Source of the DNA: Bacteroidales bacterium
GTDB taxonomy: Bacteria > Bacteroidota > Bacteroidia > Bacteroidales > UBA932
Direction of reading: 5' to 3'
Assembly (NCBI GenBank): GCA_016293535.1
Contig: JAEDEB010000093.1
Span: 1 to 5,574, forward strand
Length of the DNA stretch: 5,574 bases
In this document: positions 1-5,128 of the stretch, in pieces
How positions within the stretch are numbered: the stretch's first letter is position 1
Layout: each line of letters begins with the position of its first letter
Made by a program: the position numbers and the translations under genes
Notes under the pieces: model-generated
Told to the model about the DNA's origin: nothing
The model's database searches: none
The model's input: the letters and a program-made list of their open reading frames with translations, nothing else

Positions 1-307
1 TCTCTCCAGCAATAGTGATGTTGATTTCGCAATCCTCGTTCCCGTCTTCTCCGTTAGTCTTTTCAATGACGTCATATTCGAAATGGCGGCGTTCCGCTTC
101 ATGCTTAATCTCATTTCTTCCGAATCCGGTGTCATTGCGATAGTTGTTTTCGTAATAGTCTGGGATGGTTTCTTCAGAAAGGACCTGTAGAATCGAATCG
201 TAACATTTGTCGTCACATGCATACGCGGAGGCCATCAGTTTGGTATCCAGGGAGGAAACTCTTTGGAAATAATTGTTGATTTCTGATAATACAAGAAAGT
301 AGTTCAT
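1..307 (-). CDS. Partial unknown protein, paralogue of the next gene (N-terminal 102 residues)
   Basis: The frame opens with ATG at 307-305 and stays open to the left edge, so the C-terminal part is missing. I do not recognise the family. The first 28 residues match those of the neighbouring 310-residue protein at 16 positions without a gap: both begin MNYFL and share the later pattern IN-YF-RVS--D. A second shared patch is IPDYY here against IPEYY there. After residue 55 similarity is weaker, but a beta-strand-like segment INITIAGE resembles VKVDIEGE in the neighbour. The protein is charged, with no signal peptide or membrane segment in the visible part, so it is probably cytoplasmic. The start lies 8 bases after the stop of the upstream gene, which implies co-transcription with the ATPase/VWA genes. 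The paralogy is seen directly; any function is unknown. Confidence 0.85.
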   Translation of the reverse strand, partial: MNYFLVLSEINNYFQRVSSLDTKLMASAYACDDKCYDSILQVLSEETIPDYYENNYRNDTGFGRNEIKHEAERRHFEYDVIEKTNGEDGNEDCEINITIAGE

Positions 308-315
308 ACACAGTA

Positions 316-1248
316 TTATTTGAGCAGACGGAATCCTTCAGGGAGGGTGTCTCCGTCTTTGAACGCAGCGATTTGCCTGAGGATATCTTTTATATGCGGC
401 AGTTCCGAATAATCCACAGTTCCGATGATGGCATCCCTGCGGCCATAAGGTGCGAGCAGCAGGATACAAGAGCTGAAGCAGGTGTATTCAATCGTATTCG
501 CTTGAAAGAGCCTTTCTTCGCACAAGTCCAACTTTGCCTGGCAAATAGTTTGAGCTGTTAATTCCGCAACCCTCTGGTTTTTCTTGAATCCGTCACGGAT
601 AGCATCTACCCGTTTTTGAAACGTGGTTCCATCGAGCGTGTGGACTTTGGTAGACTCGTCAATAGCGATTGCGAGTAGCCCGAAATACTCATCACCATCA
701 GAGATGGTACCGGGGATGTCCTTGAAATATTCTGCATCCTGAAGATGCTCCGGACCGTAGCTGGTACTTATCATATCCAAGTACATCTTGTAGAGTTGTT
801 CTATAGAGTCTGGCACAGCCACTATGTCCTCCATCATGTCAACGAGAGACTCGACGGACATATCCTTCAGTTCATATCCTTCCATTCTCGTGTTGAAATG
901 GAAAGCTCCATATAGCAGGTTCCATCCGCCTTCGTAATCCGACTCTATGACAAAATGTTCCCCTTCAATGTCGACCTTCACCTTGGAGATGCCATTTCTC
1001 TGTCTCCACCGGCACAGATAGCCTCTTTCCTGCACTTCAGTGACGATTCCCTCACATGAGAGACCCTCTTCGCAGCTCTCATTCAGGTAATATTCAGGTA
1101 TTTCCGTCATAATCAGGTTCCTGACCATCTGTTTTATAGGTGAAAATTCCAAACCGATGGATTCGGCCGCAGCAATCCTCTCCGCGTCCATATAGGATAC
1201 CCTACGGAAATATTCGTTGATATGGTATAATTCCAGAAAATAGTTCAT
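316..1248 (-). CDS. Unknown 310-residue protein, third gene of the MoxR/VWA cluster
   Basis: Complete gene, ATG at 1248-1246 and TAA at 318-316. I do not recognise the family. The chosen start is supported by the matching N-terminus (MNYFL) of the paralogue just downstream. No signal peptide or membrane helix is evident and the protein is rich in acidic residues, so it is probably cytoplasmic. The predicted layout is a helical N-terminus (1-58), a strand-rich stretch (about 68-118), helices (about 131-165), a central linker, then a long helix (about 210-248), strands (252-280) and a terminal helix (284-296). Seven cysteines (59, 65, 79, 236, 243, 257, 261) show no clear metal-binding spacing. 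It starts 11 bases after the VWA gene's stop and is followed 8 bases later by its paralogue, so it is likely a partner, adaptor, substrate or effector of the ATPase/VWA pair. Base composition looks poorer in GC than the two upstream genes. Confidence 0.85.
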   Translation of the reverse strand: MNYFLELYHINEYFRRVSYMDAERIAAAESIGLEFSPIKQMVRNLIMTEIPEYYLNESCEEGLSCEGIVTEVQERGYLCRWRQRNGISKVKVDIEGEHFVIESDYEGGWNLLYGAFHFNTRMEGYELKDMSVESLVDMMEDIVAVPDSIEQLYKMYLDMISTSYGPEHLQDAEYFKDIPGTISDGDEYFGLLAIAIDESTKVHTLDGTTFQKRVDAIRDGFKKNQRVAELTAQTICQAKLDLCEERLFQANTIEYTCFSSCILLLAPYGRRDAIIGTVDYSELPHIKDILRQIAAFKDGDTLPEGFRLLK

Positions 1249-1259
1249 ATTGGTTCATT

Positions 1260-2414
1260 CTATTGAAGTTCCATTACGCAGACCCTTCCGGAGCGTTTCA
1301 TCCAGTGTTCGTGAGTTGCGTAAGATTCCCTGTTTTCGCAGACCCACAGGATTCCGCAGCGGAACCCTTGAGGGATGACAGGCTCTGGAGCATATCCGTC
1401 GGTGAGGATGACAAGCCCGTCGTAGCCGTTCTCGTGGGCGTAGCGGATGGGCTCGTTGAATGAGGTACCTCCGCGTCCGAGGGCTTCCACTGTCTTCAGC
1501 TTCTTCCGGAGGCTGCACACCTTGGTGATTCCGCAGTCGAATTCGATCACGTCAAGAGCCTCCACGCCGTAGCGGAAGGCTGAGTTCACCACTCCGTAGA
1601 AGTAGGAGAGGCTCTCCGAGGATATGCTCCCGGAGACATCCACGGCGACCAGCACCTTGGTGGAGAACTCCCTGACGGAGCCCATCTGGTCGAATCCGCT
1701 CCTGCGGCTGGGCTTCATGCGGGTGAGCTTCCTTCTGGAGCAGAGGATGCTCGAACGGAACCCGGCAAGAGCCGTCCTCCAGTTGATCCGGGACTTGGTG
1801 GAAGCGACGAGAGTCTCGGCGAACTCCCCGGGAATGGAACCCCAGTCCTTGGTGGAGCTGATGACACCGCTTATTTCGCTCCACGTGAGATCATCCTCAT
1901 CCCAGAGTTCCGAAAGGTCCGTATATTTCTCCAGTCCGGCTCCGTCTGTTCCGATTGTGTCTGGAATCATGCTGTCTTTCTTGCTTCCCGGCTCTCCTGG
2001 GCCAGGAGGCAGCAGGGCTTCAATTTCCCTCGAGTACACCTCGTATGGGAGGCTGGTCTCCAAATTGAAATCCCCTGGCTTCTCGATCTCGAAGGACCTG
2101 TGGTCGTAGTTGTCACCGATGGTGACATTGCTCCCGAGGGCGGATGCGGCCTGCGAGCATCCGTCCGGCCTTCTCCGGTAGGGATGTCCCATCAGGATAC
2201 GCACGGCCTCCGCCCTGAGGCACTCCTCCAGCTCCGTGTCCGACATCCGTCCGGTAAGCTCAGGGTTGTACTCGAGCCTCCTCTGTCCGCATCTGAGCGG
2301 GCAGGTCATCCCCCTGTTCTCCTTTGTCTCGTGGAGGCAGAGCACTCCGAACATCGGCGGCTCCGAGATGAACCACCTCTGAAGGATATCCGATAATCTC
2401 TCTGAGGTAAGCAT
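1260..2414 (-). CDS. DUF2201/COG3864-like protein: degenerate metallopeptidase region plus C-terminal VWA domain
   Basis: A 384-residue protein, ATG at 2414-2412, 6 bases after the ATPase stop. The C-terminal VWA domain (about 252-384) has a complete metal-ion-dependent adhesion site: DVSGS at 259-263, T317 in GRGGTSF, and D339 in LTDG. The basic stretch before it (211-241, starting WRTALAGF) matches the linker typical of DUF2201 proteins. The N-terminal 80 or so residues correspond to the family's putative metallopeptidase domain, but where an HExxH motif followed by GH is expected the sequence reads AEAVR (68-72) with GH at 76-77; both zinc-binding histidines of HExxH are lost and the glutamate is kept. 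Such proteins commonly pair with MoxR ATPases, the VWA domain probably recruiting targets or docking on the ATPase ring in the cytoplasm. An acidic linker (about 160-180) separates the domains. The family call is from recognised motifs; loss of protease activity is inferred. Confidence 0.9.
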   Translation of the reverse strand: MLTSERLSDILQRWFISEPPMFGVLCLHETKENRGMTCPLRCGQRRLEYNPELTGRMSDTELEECLRAEAVRILMGHPYRRRPDGCSQAASALGSNVTIGDNYDHRSFEIEKPGDFNLETSLPYEVYSREIEALLPPGPGEPGSKKDSMIPDTIGTDGAGLEKYTDLSELWDEDDLTWSEISGVISSTKDWGSIPGEFAETLVASTKSRINWRTALAGFRSSILCSRRKLTRMKPSRRSGFDQMGSVREFSTKVLVAVDVSGSISSESLSYFYGVVNSAFRYGVEALDVIEFDCGITKVCSLRKKLKTVEALGRGGTSFNEPIRYAHENGYDGLVILTDGYAPEPVIPQGFRCGILWVCENRESYATHEHWMKRSGRVCVMELQ

Positions 2415-2420
2415 CGTCTT

Positions 2421-3503
2421 CTACTTTATTGCCTTGACATACATGATGAGCGACATCGTCAGCATAGGGCAGTCGGATGAGATGAAGCGGCAGGCGTTTG
2501 GGTAGAGGTTGGAGCTGACGTAGAGGTTGCCGAAGTGCGCTGCGGCTTCCTTGGTGGTCTTGGTGAGCATCTCGAAGTAGCTCTCGAGGTTGGTGCTGAC
2601 GGCGGCCTTGTCCTCCTGGGAAATCCTCTCCGTCTCAAGGTAACGGAAGATGCCCTCATTGACAACCGACAGCTCGTGGATACGGTACTTGGAGAGGGTG
2701 TTGCGGTGCTTGTCCAACTCATAGAGGACCTGCCTGCCGCTGACGAGCTTGTGGGAAGACACGCTCTGGCGGAACGCGTTTGCCGCCTTCGGACCGACGA
2801 TGCTGCATATCGCCTTGTAGTGCACGTCAGTGAGCTTCTTGCATCCCGAGATGATGTCCGATACCCTCTTCCATCCTCTCCTGTCCGGGGTCTTCTCCAG
2901 TCCAGTGTCCGCACCCTCCTTGGCATCGGGGTTCTTGTCCAGCCAGATGCTGTTCTCCTGTATGAAGTCCGTCACTCGGGAGTCAACTCCCGCACCCTTT
3001 GCCCACAGTAGCCATTCCTGCACCGTAGGGACGAACTGCACGATGTTGAACCTCGACACGAGTGCCGGGTCCAGGTCTGTGAGCTGGTACTGGTCGCCTT
3101 CGTTTACCGCAGCTATTACCCGGCTTCCCTCCGGAAGGGCCCTCCCGGCGAGACGCCGGTTCAGGGCGAGGTCCATTATGGTCTGGAGTATCTCCGGACG
3201 TGCCCGGTTCAGCTCGTCGAGGAAGAGGACGACCGGCTTGCCGTCGACAGGAAACCAGTAGGGCGGCATGAAGTCGGTTTTCCCGGTCTGCTCGTTCTTG
3301 CGGGGAAGCCCTATGAGGTCGCCAGGGTCGCTCATCTGTCCGAGGAAGAGCGCGACCACGGTCATTCCTTTCTGTGAGAAGTATGAAGTGAGTATCTCCG
3401 ATTTGCCTATGCCGTGATTGCCTACGAGCATGAGGTTGTGCCCCGCCGGGGTGATGTCCAGCAGCTGCCTCAGTTCAGTGATGTTCGCTTTGATGTTTGC
3501 CAT
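2421..3503 (-). CDS. MoxR-type AAA+ ATPase
   Basis: A 360-residue AAA+ ATPase, ATG at 3503-3501. Visible motifs in order: Walker A GNHGIGKS (28-35), Walker B VVLFLDE (91-97) followed by LNRARPEI as is usual in MoxR proteins, a sensor-1 asparagine N134 in AAVNEG, the LDPALVSRF motif (144-152) with a likely arginine finger R151, and sensor-2-like arginines at 208-209 (DRRGWKRV). The region after about 210 is the helical lid plus a family-specific tail. MoxR ATPases assemble into rings that use ATP to remodel or activate partner proteins, often together with a VWA protein encoded alongside. Here that partner follows after 6 bases. This is the first gene of the minus-strand cluster, with a probable -7 element 21 bases upstream. 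GC content is visibly high. I am sure of the family; the specific target is unknown. Confidence 0.95.
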   Translation of the reverse strand: MANIKANITELRQLLDITPAGHNLMLVGNHGIGKSEILTSYFSQKGMTVVALFLGQMSDPGDLIGLPRKNEQTGKTDFMPPYWFPVDGKPVVLFLDELNRARPEILQTIMDLALNRRLAGRALPEGSRVIAAVNEGDQYQLTDLDPALVSRFNIVQFVPTVQEWLLWAKGAGVDSRVTDFIQENSIWLDKNPDAKEGADTGLEKTPDRRGWKRVSDIISGCKKLTDVHYKAICSIVGPKAANAFRQSVSSHKLVSGRQVLYELDKHRNTLSKYRIHELSVVNEGIFRYLETERISQEDKAAVSTNLESYFEMLTKTTKEAAAHFGNLYVSSNLYPNACRFISSDCPMLTMSLIMYVKAIK

Positions 3504-3523
3504 TTCCGTATTGTTTTATGCCG

Positions 3524-3531
3524 CGAAGATA
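3524..3531 (-). promoter_or_regulatory. Probable -7 element for the MoxR/VWA cluster
   Basis: On the minus strand this reads TATCTTCG, one mismatch from the Bacteroidetes -7 consensus TAnnTTTG, and it lies 21 bases before the ATPase start codon, a reasonable leader length. No good -33 TTTG is present at the usual distance; the palindrome at 3549-3586 occupies that place, which would fit a regulated promoter. Assignment is by consensus only. Confidence 0.4.
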
Positions 3532-3548
3532 GTAGTCTTTAATGCAGA

Positions 3549-3586
3549 AATGTGGCAGCGGATATTAAGCTTCCGACTGCCACATT
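3549..3586. repeat. 38-base palindrome, candidate shared operator
   Basis: The arms AATGTGGCAG (3549-3558) and CTGCCACATT (3577-3586) are perfect inverted copies. CGG (3559-3561) pairs further with CCG (3573-3575) if A3576 is bulged, leaving an 11-base centre. The palindrome is flanked by a direct repeat TTAATGCA at 3539-3546 and 3585-3592. It sits between two divergent genes, with each arm close to where the -33 element of one promoter should lie, so a dimeric regulator bound here could control both directions. Alternatives are an RNA hairpin in a longer plus-strand leader, or the remnant of a tiny mobile element with an 8-base duplication; the two-base overlap of repeat and arm argues against the latter. 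Confidence 0.55.
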
Positions 3587-3603
3587 AATGCACCGGGAGA
3601 CTG

Positions 3604-3611
3604 TTCTTTTG
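3604..3611 (+). promoter_or_regulatory. Weak -7-like element for the plus-strand gene
   Basis: TTCTTTTG differs at one position from TAnnTTTG and is followed by GCATCG and an A-rich run before ATG at 3624, a layout common at Bacteroidetes promoters. It would leave a leader of only a few bases before 3624 (slightly longer before 3633). No clear -33 element is seen. Low confidence. Confidence 0.25.
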
Positions 3612-3623
3612 CATCGTAAAACA

Positions 3624-4262
3624 ATGACGTCTATGCTTGACAAAGAATACAACGACAGTGTTCTTATTGAGTCCCTCGTGGAGGATATCCGTGAATTCAC
3701 GGACGGGATGGAAGCATCAGAGGGCAAGGGGGAATACAGCATAAGAAAAGTGCGAGACAGCATAAGGCACAGTCATTTATTGAGGGCAGACCTGAGGGGA
3801 CACTGTCTTGAACTTACACTCAATGAATGGCCGGTTCACATATTCCTTCGGGAGGGTATCCTTCAGGTCGGATGGGATGAGATTCCTCTGCCGACATTCG
3901 ATATGGCCGTTGCTGCCCTGAATTACCTTGAGGGGATTCTTCCTGAGTACGTTTCCTGGTTCAGGGAATTGAAGGACAAGAGCAGTCTTGAGGAGGCCCG
4001 GATAAAGCAGCTGAATAGGATATGTGAAGCGACCGTGATGCCGGCCATAGGCCCTTTGGCTGAGGAGGCCTCCCTTATCTGCACCGTGCGTGCTCGGAAT
4101 AATTCCTTTTCCATAGTCCTGAAAGACCGGAAGGGCAAGAGGCGCTCCTTCAGAGTCGGTTTTGAAAGACCGATTCAGGATTCCCTCGGTCCAGTCATGG
4201 AGTACATAAAGTCAGCGGCAGCGAAAGGGGCCGGAAATCTCTCTCCGACCCCTTGTTGCTGA
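3624..4262 (+). CDS. Unknown 212-residue protein divergent from the MoxR/VWA cluster
   Basis: The only substantial plus-strand gene. I do not recognise the family. The frame opens as far back as a GTG at 3552, but that codon lies inside the palindrome; ATGs at 3588, 3624 and 3633 are alternatives. I chose 3624 because an A-rich stretch precedes it and a -7-like box lies just upstream; 3633 is nearly as good. The protein is soluble-looking. Using the 3624 start, helices (about 8-25 and 38-50) are followed by strands (51-86) and a helix (91-106); then helices (120-147), strands (149-181) and a final helix (184-197). The two halves thus appear to repeat a helix-strands-helix plan. The last codons (tail SPTPCC) overlap a hairpin that may be the terminator. 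Shared control with the ATPase cluster is suggested by the divergent palindrome. That it is a real gene is likely; function is unknown. Confidence 0.75.
   Translation: MTSMLDKEYNDSVLIESLVEDIREFTDGMEASEGKGEYSIRKVRDSIRHSHLLRADLRGHCLELTLNEWPVHIFLREGILQVGWDEIPLPTFDMAVAALNYLEGILPEYVSWFRELKDKSSLEEARIKQLNRICEATVMPAIGPLAEEASLICTVRARNNSFSIVLKDRKGKRRSFRVGFERPIQDSLGPVMEYIKSAAAKGAGNLSPTPCC
4225..4254. terminator. Hairpin, possible bidirectional terminator
   Basis: AAGGGG (4225-4230) pairs with CCCCTT (4249-4254); after a C/A mismatch, CGG (4232-4234) pairs with CCG (4245-4247), leaving a 10-base loop. The plus strand continues with a modest T-rich run (TTGTTG counting stem bases) and the minus strand with CCCCTTTCG, so U-tracts are poor. 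It lies between two converging genes whose stops are 16 bases apart, and inside the last codons of the plus-strand gene. Position supports termination; the weak U-tracts reduce confidence. Confidence 0.4.
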
Positions 4263-4278
4263 CAGGAACTCCACGGCA

Positions 4279-4500
4279 TCAGTCGAGCACTTCGAAATCG
4301 AAGTCGCTCAGATGGCAGCAGGCCTTCTGGTAGTCGAACCCGTAAAGGCGCATATACGCCTCCTTGAGTTCCTGCGCACCGTTGGTGAACGGTGACGTGG
4401 CGTGCGTCTTGGTTGTCACCACGACGCTCATGTCAGGCGTGAGTACCTGACCGTTAGTCCTTTTGATCCTCTTCGGGGTCACTCTGAATACTCTTGACAT
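4279..4500 (-). CDS. Small 73-residue protein of unknown function, Bacteroidales type
   Basis: ATG at 4500-4498, TGA at 4281-4279. It begins with a basic strand-like segment (MSRVFRVTPKRIKR), followed by LTPDMSVVVTT, then a helix around 42-53 (AQELKEAYMRLYGFDYQKA) and an acidic end (DFDFEVLD), with a Cys-Cys pair at 61-62. The layout resembles small Bacteroidales proteins that I associate, without certainty, with the family DUF6140, whose function is unknown. There is no signal peptide or membrane segment. It has its own -7 element (TACCTTTG) 26 bases upstream, so it can be transcribed apart from the phospholipase-D-like gene that ends 61 bases before it. The clean promoter and coherent protein make it a convincing gene despite its size. 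Confidence 0.8.
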   Translation of the reverse strand: MSRVFRVTPKRIKRTNGQVLTPDMSVVVTTKTHATSPFTNGAQELKEAYMRLYGFDYQKACCHLSDFDFEVLD

Positions 4501-4526
4501 GGTGTTGATGTTTGAAAGATGTCCGT

Positions 4527-4534
4527 CAAAGGTA
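4527..4534 (-). promoter_or_regulatory. -7 promoter element of the 73-residue gene
   Basis: On the minus strand this reads TACCTTTG, an exact match to the Bacteroidetes TAnnTTTG element, 26 bases before the start codon. A TTTTG lies upstream but only about 13 bases away, shorter than the usual spacing, so the -33 element is uncertain. Confidence 0.5.
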
Positions 4535-4561
4535 TATGACAGTACTGCAAAAGCATGGCAG

Positions 4562-5080
4562 CTATTTCACGATAGGGTCGTTGCAGAAATCCTTCCTACC
4601 GCAGTCCTTGCATCTGAATCCAGCCCATACCGAGTCGAAATGCTCCATTGCCGCTGCGACGAGCGCCGGGTCGTCCGTGAGGATGCCCGCCTCGAAGTTG
4701 CGCCTGCGCCCGGATTTCATTCCCATCCCCGCGCCGGTCAGGTTGGCGGAGCCTATGTAGGCCTCCTTCCCGTCGAATACGAAGATCTTGAAGTGAACCC
4801 TAGGGCACAGGGCCCTCTCCAGCCCCGTGAAGAGGGACGGATAACGGTCGAATTCCTCCCTGAATATGGGCCCCGGTTCCTTGGCGTGCAGGAGCCTCAC
4901 ATTTACGCCCTTACGGACCAGCTTTGCAAGGACGGCAAGGAACGGCAGGCTGTCGGGACCCACCTTGACGTGCAGGTCCTTTATGTCCGCAGTCCCTATC
5001 CAGAGGGACGACTTCACCGAGGCGCAACGGGCTATGACCTCGTTGTAATGGTCGGTGTCACATATATATCGTGTCGACAT
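4562..5080 (-). CDS. Phospholipase D/Nuc-family protein with one HKD motif
   Basis: A 172-residue protein, ATG at 5080-5078, TAG at 4564-4562. The HKD motif is complete: H96, K98, D103, then G110-S111-x-N113 (spaced H-x-K-x4-D-x6-GSxN), and E130 follows in a typical place. With only one HKD motif and this length it resembles the Nuc endonuclease, which works as a dimer with one motif from each subunit, so nuclease or phosphodiesterase action on nucleic acid is more likely than lipase action. There is no signal peptide, so it is probably cytoplasmic. The C-terminus carries a cysteine cluster C157-x2-C160-x5-C166 in CKDCGRKDFC, possibly a metal or iron-sulfur site. It lies 48 bases after the FtsK/HerA-like gene and has its own -7 element, suggesting a motor plus nuclease pair. 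The motif is certain; the substrate is inferred. Confidence 0.92.
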   Translation of the reverse strand: MSTRYICDTDHYNEVIARCASVKSSLWIGTADIKDLHVKVGPDSLPFLAVLAKLVRKGVNVRLLHAKEPGPIFREEFDRYPSLFTGLERALCPRVHFKIFVFDGKEAYIGSANLTGAGMGMKSGRRRNFEAGILTDDPALVAAAMEHFDSVWAGFRCKDCGRKDFCNDPIVK

Positions 5081-5096
5081 AGGCGAATGATTTGTG

Positions 5097-5104
5097 CAAA
5101 GATA
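5097..5104 (-). promoter_or_regulatory. -7 promoter element of the phospholipase-D-like gene
   Basis: TATCTTTG on the minus strand is an exact TAnnTTTG match, 16 bases before the start codon and within the 48-base gap after the translocase gene. A TTTG upstream is only 14 bases away, so a proper -33 element is not clear. Confidence 0.5.
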
Positions 5105-5128
5105 ACGTCTTTCACTGCCAAAGTAATG

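Noticed and set aside
373..561. A 62-residue plus-strand open frame opposite the 310-residue gene
   Set aside because: Short, without motif, antisense to a better supported gene.
1255..2396. Open frames overlapping the VWA gene (1255-1518 and 1552-1884 minus; 1263-1463, 1624-2109 and 2100-2396 plus)
   Set aside because: The VWA frame has recognised motifs across its length; the others show no domain and have biased composition.
2459..3261. Long open frames overlapping the ATPase gene on both strands (2535-3011 plus, 2830-3261 plus, 2459-2926 minus)
   Set aside because: They overlap a gene with complete AAA+ motifs, and their translations are low-complexity or arginine/serine-rich, as expected for shadow frames in GC-rich DNA.
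3552..3554. GTG as the start of the plus-strand gene
   Set aside because: It falls within the left arm of the palindrome, upstream of the likely promoter box; ATG at 3624 or 3633 fits better.
3539..3592. Palindrome as a miniature mobile element with target duplication
   Set aside because: The flanking repeat overlaps the palindrome arm by two bases and the unit is only about 38 bases, so an operator is the simpler reading.
3539..3763. A 74-residue minus-strand frame opposite the start of the plus-strand gene
   Set aside because: Serine-rich, no motif, and it would run across the palindrome and into the promoter region of the ATPase gene.
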